Below the pieces are notes generated by a model. That model was not told where the DNA came from and did no database searches. It was given only the letters and a program-made list of their open reading frames with translations. From Aralia elata (Eukaryota > Streptophyta > Magnoliopsida > Apiales > Araliaceae): 64,000 bases of DNA. Numbering within the stretch: the stretch's first letter is position 1; each line of letters opens with the position of its first letter. Below are positions 12,208-22,883 of this stretch, piece by piece. The position numbers and the translations under genes are program-made. The stretch spans positions 78,771,685 through 78,835,684 of the forward strand of contig CM068385.1 of NCBI GenBank assembly GCA_034770075.1, read 5' to 3'.

Positions 12208-12312
12208 GGTCCCACGGAAAAATAAAATCTGAAGAAATTATTCTACAAAAATAATTTGTGGGTCCCACCGGTCAAATAGTTATGGGTCCCACGAAATAAA
12301 GTGTGGGTCCCA
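12208..12312. repeat. Four GTGGGTCCCAC-type palindromes in the LTR of element B
   Basis: GTGGGTCCCAC or a trimmed form occurs at about 12205, 12258, 12282 and 12302. The same cluster is in the right LTR (about 19799-19908). The core GGGTCCC is a possible transcription-factor site; its function is unknown. Confidence 0.8.
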
Positions 12313-13046
12313 CAGAAAAAAAATAAGTTAACTTACAACAAACGCTTCACGTATTTTTAATCAACACTATTTTAGACTTTCAATAATTATTCATCGTTAA
12401 TATTATAGACTTATAATATTGACAACCAGATCATTCCCAGGAAAAAGGGGGCCTTCCGTATAAACGACGCGCAATTAAATAACCTTTTTCCTTGACAGAA
12501 TTTTTAGACATTGTCAATAATGCTAAAATATCATATCAAATAATATAAGTTACAGTGTCATGATAAATAATAAAAAGTATTATGCAGATGCTACTGTAAC
12601 AATTATTGAACAAAATACTGTGCAATAGCTGCTTTATCAATTATTGAATCAATAATATAAAATACTGTGCAACACCGTGTGCTTGTGAAATACCGCGTAC
12701 TACTGTGGAATAACGCGTTTTACTGTTCTTTTTATTACCGGGTATTTCAACAGTTGCAGGTGATAATACTGTTGACAAATACTGTCGTTTTCAGTATCCG
12801 ACAATGGGGCCCACTATCATTGACAATATTGCCATTTCGGCGCCGTCGTACGATACCGAATATAATATTCTCCGACAAAAAGAATATTCCCCGACAAAAA
12901 GAATATTCCCCGACATGCACTGTTTATCAGATAATTTGCATATAACACCCTTAACTATCATTTATAACAATTAAACACTTTACTATTTAGAAGAATAATC
13001 ATAAAGAAAATAATAAACTTTTATTTCATAAAGTCGGGATCTTACA

Positions 13047-13059
13047 ATCTCCCCTCCTT
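13047..13059 (-). other. Polypurine tract of element B
   Basis: On the minus strand AAGGAGGGGAGAT ends directly against the TGTAAGATCC start of the 3' LTR. Confidence 0.85.
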
Positions 13060-13885
13060 ATGAAATTTCGTCCTCGAAATTGACGTACGTACCTGGCGTT
13101 TCGAAGAGGTGAGGATACCTTGCTCTCATTTCAGATTCTAACTCCCAGGTCATTTCCTCAATATCATGGTTTCTCCATAAAACTTTAACTTGAGGTATAA
13201 CCTTTGAGCGTAGAATCTGCTCCTTCTTATCCAAGACCTTGACAGGCATCTCTTCGTATGTCAAATCCTCTGCTATCTCGTCTAGTTCTAACTCAATAAT
13301 GTGGTTTGGATCTTTCACATATTTACGTAGCATGGATATGTGAAAAACATTATGAACACGAGACATGCTTGGCGGTAAAGCGAGTCTGTAGGCCACAGTT
13401 CCTACTCGGTCGAGGATTTCAAATGGACCGATAAATCGAGGGTTAAGCTTTCCTCTCTTTCCGAATCGCGTAACACCTTTCCACGGAGCAACACGTAAAA
13501 ATACATGATCTCCGACATTGAATTCCTCGTCTCTTCGATGAAGATCAGCATAACTCTTTTGTCGATCTTGAGCTGTTTGTATACGTTGCCGGATCATTTG
13601 GATCTTTTCCGTAGTCATACGTATCAACTCGGGTCCCAACAATTTTGCCTCACCTACTTCATCCCAACATGCTGGAGATCGACACCTTCGTCCATACAAC
13701 GCCTCGAAGGGAGCCATGCCTATACTTGCTTGATAACTGTTATTGTAAGAGAATTCTACCAATGGCAAGTATTTGTCCCAACTTCCTTTGAAGTCTAGTA
13801 CGCAGAGTCTTAATAGATCTTCAAGGGTTTGAATAGTCCTTTCGATTGTCCGTCTGTTTGGGGATGATATGCAGAACTGAATCAT
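13058..13885 (-). pseudogene. Integrase C-terminal part and chromodomain of element B
   Basis: Frame of 275 codons. From about codon 15 it reads ERTIQTLEDLLRLC, the region of the catalytic Glu, then YNNSYQASIGMAPFEALYGR, the GPFEIL/VAYRLALP barrel segment, HNVFHISMLRKY, and a C-terminal chromodomain-like KVLWRNHDIEEMTWE. The frame begins inside the integrase core. Upstream the protein is read from another frame; a one-base loss near 13842 explains the shift. The first dozen codons printed in this frame are out-of-frame translation, not protein. Confidence 0.9.
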
Positions 13886-16326
13886 AATTCAGTGCCCATA
13901 GCTTTTTGCAAGCTGACCCAAAATCGTGAAGTGAACCTAGGATCTCGATCAGAAACGATGGATACTGGCATGCCATGCAATCTCATAATCTCGCTAATAT
14001 ACAAACTAGCAAGACGCTCGAGTGAATAGTTTTGTCGTATAGGCAGGAAATGAGCAGACTTGGTCAATCTATCTATAATGACCCAAATTGCGTCTAAGCC
14101 TTGAGAAACCTTGGGAAGACCTGTCACGAAATCAATGTTGATGTGTTCCCACTTCCATTCTGGAATCTCAAGTGGTTGCAATGGACCCCTTGGTACTTGA
14201 TGCTCCGTCTTGACACGTTGACAAGTTAAACATCTTGCAATAAACTCTGCAATCTCTCTCTTCATATTGTTCCACCAAAATGTATGTCGAAGATCACGAT
14301 ACATTTTGGTACTTCCCGGGTGGATTGCAAATGGTGTGTTGTGTGCCTCCATCATGATTTTGTATTTCAACTCAGGGTCGTTAGGAACACACAGTCTAGA
14401 GTTGACTCGAAGTATTCCATCTTCGTCGACTCTTGCTTCTGGAATAGCACCTTCTTGTACCTTTTTCTTCATATTCATCAACTCCGGGTCTGTAACTTGA
14501 GCAGCTTTAATTTTGTCGATTAAAGCCGGTTCTACCTGTATATGTGCGACCTTCACGTGGATTCCTGGAGTCTTTAACTCTATCTCCATCCTTTGTAAAT
14601 CATCCAAGATGAGCTTTTGCGATGTCAGTAACGCACTCGTGCTTGCATATGATCTTCTACTCAATGCGTCAGCTACTACGTTCGCCTTTCCAGGATGGTA
14701 TTGGATGGTATGGTCGTAATCTTTTAACAGCTCAAGCCAACGCCGTTGTCGCATGTTGAGTTCCTTTTGGGTGAAGAAATATTTGAGACTTTTGTGGTCT
14801 GTATAGATCTCCACTTTCTCTCCATATAAATAATGTCTCCAAATCTTCAACGCGAAAACGACTGCTGCCAACTCTAGATCATGAGTAGGATAATTTCTCT
14901 CATATTCCTTGAGTTGCCGAGACGCATAGGCTATAACCTTCCCATGCTGCATGAGAACACAACCTAGTCCTTTGCTTGAAGCGTCATTGTAGATGACAAA
15001 TCCTTCCGATCCTGATGGTATTGCCAATACAGGTGCTGAAATGAGCCTTCTTTTGAGTTCTTGAAAACTCTTCTCGCATTCTTCGCTCCATTTGAATGTT
15101 GTGCTTTTCCGAGTCAGTTGAGTTAATGGAATGGCTATTCGAGAAAATCCTTCTACGAATCTCCGATAATAACCAGCTAGACCCAGAAAGCTTCGTACTT
15201 CGGTTACTGACTTGGGTTGTTCCCAATTTGATACTGCTTCAATCTTCGCCGGGTCAACCGAGATTCCTTCTTTAGAAACCAAGTGACCAAGGAATGTAAC
15301 TTCCTCAAGCCAGAATTCACATTTCTTCAACTTAGCATATAACTTGTTTTCACGAAGTTTTTGGAGTATCAGCCTCAAGTGTTGCTCATGATCTTCACGA
15401 CTTTTAGAATATATGAGAATGTCATCAATGAAGACAACCACGAAATGATCCAAATATTCCTTGAATATCCGGTTCATCATATCCATGAAAGCAGCAGGAG
15501 CATTAGTCAATCCAAAAGACATGACTAGGAATTCATAATGTCCGTACCGAGTTCTGAAGGCAGTCTTTGGAATGTCATCAGCTTTAACTTTCAACTGATG
15601 ATATCCAAAACGAAGATCGATCTTTGAAAAGAATTGAGCACCTTGTAACTGGTCGAACAGGTCATCAATGCGAGGTAACGGGTACCTATTTTTGATGGTG
15701 ACATGGTTTAACTCCCGATAGTCAATGCAAAGTCTCATACTCCCGTCTTTCTTCTTTACGAATAAAACAGGAGCACCCCAAGGCGATGTACTCGGACGTA
15801 TGAAACCGCTGTCTAACAACTCCTGTAGTTGGACTTTTAACTCTTGAAGTTCAATAGGGGCCATTCGATATGGGGTTTTGGAAATAGGTTTCGTACCGGG
15901 TTCAAGGTCGATACAAAATTCAATTTCACGGTCTGGGGGTAGGCCAAGAAGTTCTTCGGGAAATACGTCAGGGAACTCATTAACAACAGAAATATTTTTC
16001 AAATCTGACGTACTTTTATTTAAATTCGTTACATGGGCTAAGAAGGCTTGACATCCGTTTTTCAATAAACGAATGGCTTTGTGACTAGAAATGATGGTTA
16101 TTGATTTCAATGGTTTGGTTGCTTGAATTCGCATAATAGGTTGATTAGGAATATGAAAACTAATAACCTTACGAAAGCAATCAATTTTAGCATGATGAGC
16201 AGTTAACCAATCAATTCCTAAAATCACATCAAATTCATGCATGTTCAAGGAGATAAGATCAACAGGTAATGTGAGGGTGCCGATTTGAACAAAGCAAGAT
16301 TTATAGACCGTAGATGTAACGAATGT
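13882..16326 (-). pseudogene. Protease end, reverse transcriptase, RNase H and integrase core of element B
   Basis: The frame reads on from the gag-protease frame after a TAA at 16327-16329, and the first in-frame ATG is at 16248. After DVILGIDWL comes RT: the GLPPDREIEF linker, LCIDYRELN, and the catalytic FIDDILIYS (about 15410-15440). RNase H follows (NDASSKGLGCVLMQ, TDHKSLKYF). Integrase begins with an HHCC zinc finger (CLTCQ) and has core Asp residues in INIDFVTGLP and SDRDPRF. The frame ends at a TGA (13882-13884) where homologous elements have Arg (CGA), so C-to-T is the likely cause. RT and RNase H themselves look undamaged. Confidence 0.93.
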
Positions 16327-17733
16327 TTACGCTAATGGTGTTTCGACAGATAAGTCAAAATCTAATTCTTCAGGAGTCAAATTCAAGCGTTGAGCACATG
16401 TTGGTGAAATAAAAGAGTGGGTAGAACCAGTATCTAATAAGGCATAGACTTCATAAGAGTTAATAAGTAGTTTACCCGTTATAACCTCGTTCGAATTCTG
16501 CACTTTTTGTGACGTCACAACAAAAGCTCTCCCCTGGACCACAGACTTTGACTTGTCCGTGACCGCCTTCGGTGTCATCATCGCAGCTGGACTTGACTTC
16601 GCTGCATGACAAAAGCGAGCTATATGGCCTTTCTTTCCACAATTGTAACATACTTGGGATGACGATTGTGTACAATTGGGACTGATGTGTCCTTCTTTCC
16701 CACACCTGAAACATCTTACAGGTGGTCGTTCTCCTTCCTTCGAAACTGGTACTGGTGCTGGTGCTGACGTTGGTGTCTTTCCATGGTTGTTGTTGAATCT
16801 CCTCTTCTTGGAATTGTTGCCACTTGACTCACTCCTTCTATTATCTGGGCCAGGATTACCACCGAAGTGGTTACCATTTCCGGTGTTGTGATTCCCTCCT
16901 CGCTGATTATCATTATTTCGATAATTGCTGCCACCATTACGATTATTACCGTGATTTTGCTCTCGTGGTTGGGTGTTGCTTCCTGGTTGTAGTAGTCCTC
17001 TTTCCTGCTCCACTACTTGAGCCCTATCCACGGCATCTGCGTATACACAAATTTTATGAGAAACGAGATATTGACGAATCTCTGGTTTCAAACCTCGGAG
17101 GAACATCTGTGTCATCCGTTTCTCAGTATCCACCAAATGGGATGCAAAACGCGACAGCTCGGCAAACTTGGCTTCGTACTGTGACACCGTCATGTTGTTC
17201 TGTTCCAGTTTAATGAATTCTACCTCCTTCATATGACGAATACTTTCCGGGAAATACTTCTCGTTGAATAATTCCTGGAACTCAACCCAAGACATCTCAA
17301 GTGCCGAATGATGGGTACGTTTCACAGATTCCCACCAATGATCCGCTTCTCCTCGTAACATAAAGGTAGCAAAAGGAACCTTTTGGTCGTCCGTGCAATG
17401 CAGTACATCAAATATCTTTGTTAATTGTTTAAGCCATGCCTCTGCCTTGAGTGGATCTGGCTTGCCGAAAAATTCAGGTGGTCCCAATTCTTTGAACTGC
17501 TTAGCAGTGACCATCCGTACATTATCAGCGTTTCTGCCAGTATTGTAGACAGGAGCTCTTCTCGCCTGGTTCTGTAGGTATTGCATGAAGTTCTTAAAAA
17601 ATTCATCATTCATCCGGTTGTTAGCATCATGATTAACATCATGATGTTCTGAATTTGCACCCGTATTATTTGTGGCTTCCTGGTTTTCAGCCACAATGGT
17701 CTCACAGTGAATCTCTTGGTTTTCAGATGCCAT
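16327..17733 (-). pseudogene. Gag and aspartic protease of element B
   Basis: 468 codons from an ATG at 17733, 198 bp inside the 5' LTR. Codons of about 90-250 are the retrotransposon Gag domain (FFGKPDPLKAEAWLKQL, EADHWWESVKR, FNEKYFPESIR). A low-complexity Asn/Gly-rich linker follows, then two CCHC knuckles (CFRCGKEGHISPNC and CYNCGKKGHIARFC) and, near the end, the protease active site LLDTGSTHSFIS. The TAA at 16327-16329 cuts the protease about 25 codons later; the same frame continues into RT, so a single Gag-Pol polyprotein is the likely original form. Gag itself has no break. Confidence 0.93.
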
Positions 17734-17917
17734 TCTGAAATGTGATCACAAAACAAAGATTAGTTAAAGAAATAGACATGCAACATCTTGTCCCTATAAC
17801 CAAACCAATTACTTAAATAACCAAAATAGCTTAGGTAGGACACACTAGCAAAAGATTTTACTCGTCTCTCCCCTCCTAGTTCTAATCCCAGATCTCTACC
17901 AGAGATCATATCCCTAA

Positions 17918-17929
17918 GCTCTGATACCA
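17918..17929 (-). other. Primer binding site of element B, initiator tRNA-Met
   Basis: On the minus strand TGGTATCAGAGC, complementary to the 3' end of plant initiator tRNA-Met, lies 2 nt inside the 5' LTR. Confidence 0.92.
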
Positions 17930-17931
17930 AC

Positions 17932-20640
17932 TGTGACGCCCCCAAAATAGGTCCATACAACCCATTTTGAGTCACCAATAACATTTCACAAAATACAAAT
18001 ACAAATATGAATTTTCCCATTTACAACTAATAAGTGTTGTGCAAAATACGACAACATAATACAAATACATCTTAAATTCTCAATACACTTATTGTCACAC
18101 TAATAGTAAGGTATTGAGACACTTCTAATATCTCGGACCATCACTCCATTCCCCGGCTAGTCCCCGCTACACTCTCTTTTCCTGAGGAGAACAATGGAAC
18201 AAAAAGGAAAAGGGTGAGCACAAATAGCCCAGTAAAAAATATCATGACTAAGATAATGAAGAATAAAAATTATCTTTAGTCTTCAACAGAATTAAATCAG
18301 AGATTTACAGATATTTTAATTGTTTAACAACAACAATTGCAGCGGAACCAACAATCCATTAGAAAAGTCAAGTAGGTTATAATATCTACCATCTTCTATA
18401 AATTAAAGGATCACCACCAATATTTTATCCCTGTAACACCAATCAACAATTTCTGTTTATGAACATCCAAATCAACAGTTTATATTCAACAGCCTCTCTT
18501 TGCACTACGTGCCAAAGATATTTATTTGTAACATCACCGGTCATGATCATGCCAAACGCCAGTTCATCGTTGCACTACGGGCCAAAGAGAACTTTCACCA
18601 TACGCCTTTGTTTGTAACACCAAAAGTCATGATAATACCAATACACAGTTTGGTCAAAATCATGTCACGCCAGTTCATCTTTGCACTACGGGCCAAAGAG
18701 AACTATCACCACAATTTAAATATGAGGATGAGGATGATGACAATGATACAGTGAGATCAAGGATAAGAAAAGCTTTATAATTTAATCAGTATCAAAGATT
18801 GACCAAATTGCCAACACGATGACCAAATTGTGGAGTCAAATTCAAGAATGATATTCAAGAAATTGTTTCATGCTTCAACTATAACGTATAAAATGAAATA
18901 GAAAGATTCAAGTGAGAAGATATTAGATGAAGCACAAACTATTAAAGATATTCTACTAATTTTCAGGGATTTTCTCCATTTAAAAATAAGGTTTTGGAAA
19001 CAAACAAAGATTTCTTATCTTAAATGGAGAAATGTGAAAGAAAAAGATATCCCTTAAAGAGTACAAAAGAAATGATACGTTATACGAGTATAAACAGAAT
19101 ATATGAAACTGCAAATGGATTTTCACCCGTCATGCGATAATTCGCGTAGACAGATTATTTTCACAACAGATTAATAAGTAACGAATACAAAGGGTTATTC
19201 ACCAGGCATGCGTCAATCCGCACGGACAGGTTATACCCATAGATTAATAAGGAATGAATACAGAAGGGTATTCACCAGGCATGCGTCATACCGCACGGAC
19301 AGGTTATCCCCACAAATTAATATAGAATGAATAACAACCTTTATGAGTATAATATCACTTACGAACATGAAAGCAAATGATATTATATAGGAGTATGAAA
19401 GAAATGATATTCCCTACCTTAGTTAACAAGTGACTGGATGTTACTTTCTATGAAGTTTACTAACTTCGGATAATACTAGTATTCTCACTAATACTCACAA
19501 TAGCCTAGCACACTAAGAGAACTCAAGAAATTTAGAGAGAGAGAGGAAGTATAAGCAATGAAGGTGTGAAATTTTCTTAAGCAAACCCTCCCTATTTATA
19601 AGAAAATCAAGTTGAGGGCATTTTAGTCTTTTTCCCAAATTTTCTTGGTTTATTACTCTTATACCCTTGGCATATTCTTTTAATATACTTTATGCCATAG
19701 TATATTCTTAGAATATGCTTTTACTTAGGTTTTTAACCTTAAGGTAAAATAAAAACTGAATTAACTATTTACTGACGGTAATTACTATTGAATGACATGT
19801 GGGTCCCACGGAAAAATAAAATCTGAAGAAATTATTCTACAAAAATAATTTGTGGGTCCCACCGGTCAAATAGTTATGGGTCCCACGAAATAAAGTGTGG
19901 GTCCCACAGAAAAAAAATAAGTTAACTTACAACAAACGCTTCACGTATTTTTAATCAACACTATTTTAGACTTTCAATAATTATTCATCGTTAATATTAT
20001 AGACTTATAATATTGACAACCAGATCATTCCCAGGAAAAAGGGGGCCTTCCGTATAAACGACGCGCAATTAAATAACCTTTTTCCTTGACAGAATTTTTA
20101 GACATTGTCAATAATGCTAAAATATCATATCAAATAATATAAGTTACAGTGTCATGATAAATAATAAAAAGTATTATGCAGATGCTACTGTAACAATTAT
20201 TGAACAAAATACTGTGCAATAGCTGCTTTATCAATTATTGAATCAATAATATAAAATACTGTGCAACACCGTGTGCTTGTGAAATACCGCGTACTACTGT
20301 GGAATAACGCGTTTTACTGTTCTTTTTATTACCGGGTATTTCAACAGTTGCAGGTGATAATACTGTTGACAAATACTGTCGTTTTCAGTATCCGACAATG
20401 GGGCCCACTATCATTGACAATATTGCCATTTCGGCGCCGTCGTACGATACCGAATATAATATTCTCCGACAAAAAGAATATTCCCCGACAAAAAGAATAT
20501 TCCCCGACATGCACTGTTTATCAGATAATTTGCATATAACACCCTTAACTATCATTTATAACAATTAAACACTTTACTATTTAGAAGAATAATCATAAAG
20601 AAAATAATAAACTTTTATTTCATAAAGTCGGGATCTTACA
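17932..20640 (-). repeat. 5' LTR of element B (right)
   Basis: 2709 bp, from TGTGACGCCCCC to GGGATCTTACA. It differs from the left LTR by about 11 substitutions and one single-base indel in my visual comparison. Confidence 0.95.
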
Positions 20641-20645
20641 AAGAT
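20641..20645. other. Target-site duplication AAGAT, right of element B
   Basis: Second copy of the 5-bp duplication; see 10334-10338. Confidence 0.95.
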
Positions 20646-20811
20646 AGTTAGTTGAATAGTTGTAAGTTTGTCTATAAAACTTTGTAAATGCTTCTCCGCA
20701 TGTTGAAGGAGTATTTATTACTGATAGTAATAGGATCTCATGTTCTGAAGATGAGCTTGAGACTCGACGTAGCAACATACCCGGGATGTATGTTATGAAC
20801 CAGACAAATTT
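20646..20811 (+). repeat. Tandem duplication, copy 1, right part
   Basis: Continues copy 1 after element B, from AGTTAGTTGAATAG to CCAGACAAATTT. It is followed at 20814 by the start of copy 2. Confidence 0.85.
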
Positions 20812-20813
20812 AA

Positions 20814-22427
20814 GCGCGTCTTTTTGGTTTCATCTGAACCACTCAAAATCACAAAAACAAATTCTAACCATTGATTTTTAAATCAACTCTCCAAGTTACC
20901 TTTTTGCCCTCAACTTCAAAAATCTATAAATAGGAAGTGCTTTCTTTCATTTCAATTTGCCAATTCACTTGAAAAGAAAAGCTTACTCCTTGCCTACATA
21001 CTCTCTCTCTCTCTAAAAAACTTTCTCTCTTCTTATCAAAGTTCTAATCATTTGAGAAGAGGAAATTGGTCTAAGTATTTGAGATAAATTATTTGATCTA
21101 ATTTATTTGAATTATCTCTTGCTTATTTAGATTTATAGATATACAAATATAAAGTGTTATACACAATTATATATATATATACACACACAACATCTATTTA
21201 TTAATAAAAGGTCAGTACTTAGACACCGAGACTATAGCGGAGATATTCCTCTTAAATGAGGGAATTAGCCGAACGAGTGCTCAAATTCTTAAGTGGCCTT
21301 TTATTAATATTATTTATATAAATATTGAAAAAAATAGATCATCACTTAAATACTGAAACAATTCAAAAATCTTTCCGACCGGTATTTAAAATTATAAGTG
21401 ATCTATTGAAAATATTTATATAAATATTAATTGTGAAACTATATATTTGGTCAGTACTTAGATACCGATACAATTTGGATTTATTCCTCTTAAGCGAATT
21501 ATCCAGATGGTCTTTAAAATCCTAAGTGGCATTATTTATAATTATCCACATAATAGATAAAATATATTATTATATATTCTTTGAGTTAAACAAATTTATT
21601 TGTTATATCAAATATTGTTTAACTGATTCATTTACTTGATATCTGTTATCACAAGTATTTAAACATAAACTCATTTATTTATAAAATACTTATTGCATAA
21701 TATCTGAAATTAAAAGTTATATCTTTTAATTCATAGAAACACATTATTTATTATAAAGAATAAATAATTCTTTATACAACTGCATTAAACTATATAACTA
21801 CTTGTACTGAAGCATTTTTGATCTAAGTTTAAATTGATCTACCTGCTTAATCAAGAAGCACATTTACATAAGTATAAAAGTTATACAAACTTTTATAATC
21901 AAACATAAATTTGTATCTGCTTACACAGAAGCACATTTCTCACATATAAAAGTTATTAAACTTTTATATAATTACTTGATCTCTAAATGCTATCTGCTTA
22001 TTTAAGAAGCATATCTTTATCAAATCTTTTTGTAAAAAGAGAAAAGTGTAGTTAGATTATTTTATGTACCTGTGAAAAAGACGAGCAATTCTTCAACCAA
22101 GACCAGGGTCTTAGAGAGGTCAGCTGGGAGTTGGATCTCTAGTATACTTGTGAGATGAGGAAGAGGCTGTTATTTCAAGACCAGATCCTAGAATAGAACT
22201 GAACTCAAAAGAAAGGTACAACTAAGCTTGAGGATGGAGTTGAGAGCTTGTTGTCCAAGATAGTTAGTTGAATAGTTGTAAGTTTGTCAATAAAACTTTG
22301 TAAAGGCTTCTCCGCATGTTAAAGGAGTATTTATTACTGATAGTAATAGGATCTCAAGTTCTAGAGATGAGCTTGAGACTCGACGTAGCAACATACCCGG
22401 GATGTATGTTGTGAACCAGACAAATTT
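20814..22427 (+). repeat. Tandem duplication, copy 2 (uninterrupted)
   Basis: 1614 bp, from GCGCGTCTTTTTGG to CCAGACAAATTT. It parallels 8887-10338 plus 20646-20811 with scattered substitutions and small indels. Unlike copy 1, its (TA)n tract is short and runs into ACACAC. Copy 2 continues without a break into the unique 3' end of the LTR. Confidence 0.85.
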
Positions 22428-22878
22428 CTGTGCATTGTGTGATTGAACTTTTACTGTCTTGCATATTAATTTCTAACATTACAAATTAATTATCTAAAAA
22501 TTCAAAAAGGCCTAAGATAATTTTTTAATCTATAATAATCTATTCAACACCCCTTCTAGATTATTATTAGACTTTTAGGGAATGTAAAAGGGTCTATTCA
22601 GGTATAACAAAGTGTATATAGAGGTAGGTGAATGCTTAGCAAATGATCTATCACTTTCAGTAAAGGGAGAGAATATCCTATGTGATTCGATCAGTGACAA
22701 TTCAGAAATTTCTGGCCAAGATTGAATGAAAATTAAAAATGAGTTTCTAATTTATATTAACTAGAGTTGTGCTTTTGAGAATTAAAATGCATATAATCAA
22801 ATAAATAAAACTGGACAGATAATTTCATATTTTATATTTGATTGGGACATTGTGTGGTAGAAGAATTTCAATTGTACA
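22428..22878. other. End of SIRE-like LTR, then AT-rich non-coding DNA
   Basis: To about 22600 this is the U5-like end of the SIRE-like LTR. The next 280 bp hold no reading frame and form the left flank of element C; the same host sequence continues at 36786. Confidence 0.45.
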
Positions 22879-22883
22879 GTAAC
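22879..22883. other. Target-site duplication GTAAC, left of element C
   Basis: GTAAC precedes TGTGACGCCCC and recurs at 36781-36785. Confidence 0.93.

Larger units (their letters stand above)
10339..13046 (-). repeat. 3' LTR of element B (left)
   Basis: 2708 bp, from TGTGATGCCCCC to GGGATCTTACA. Near-identical to 17932-20640. It contains three tandem units of about 70 bp (11521-11740), repeats of CACTACGGGCCAAAGA (10910-11110) and four GGGTCCCAC palindromes (12208-12312). Confidence 0.95.
10339..20640 (-). mobile_element. Ty3/gypsy chromovirus-type LTR element B, Tekay/Del-like
   Basis: Full-length element of 10,302 bp with TG...CA LTRs (10339-13046 and 17932-20640), 5-bp AAGAT target duplications, a primer site for initiator tRNA-Met, and gag, protease, RT, RNase H, integrase in gypsy order. 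The very long LTRs and the chromodomain-like C-terminus point to the Tekay/Del clade (inference). The LTRs differ by about a dozen changes by eye, so the insertion is recent. Coding lesions are a TAA at 16327-16329, a TGA at 13882-13884 and a one-base frameshift near 13842. It lies inside copy 1 of the tandem duplication in the SIRE-like LTR. Confidence 0.95.
2847..22600 (+). mobile_element. 3' LTR of a SIRE-like Copia element, split by nested insertions
   Basis: The LTR starts with TGATAGGTCTCTAAC after a polypurine tract. Its parts, in order, are 2847-3257, 8493-10338 and 20646-22600, separated by a Mutator-like element and by gypsy element B. A TATA box (TATAAATAG, 8998-9006, repeated at 20925-20933) is followed by a pyrimidine-rich leader, and the end has the ACCCCTTCTAG-type tract usual in SIRE LTRs (22550-22560). 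GGTCTATTCA at 22591-22600 could be the 3' terminus, since it is roughly inverted to the start. The match to SIRE is by remembered layout; the 5' LTR is outside the window, so the end point and target duplication cannot be confirmed. Confidence 0.5.

Noticed and set aside
10907..12945. Short plus-strand frames of 84 and 92 codons, identical at 10907/18500 and 12667/20261
   Set aside because: They match only because the two LTRs of element B are near-identical. They are antisense to the element and have no protein features.
16676..17213. Plus-strand frames within gag of element B
   Set aside because: Shadows of the gag frame; low-complexity, caused by the Asn/Gly linker read backwards.
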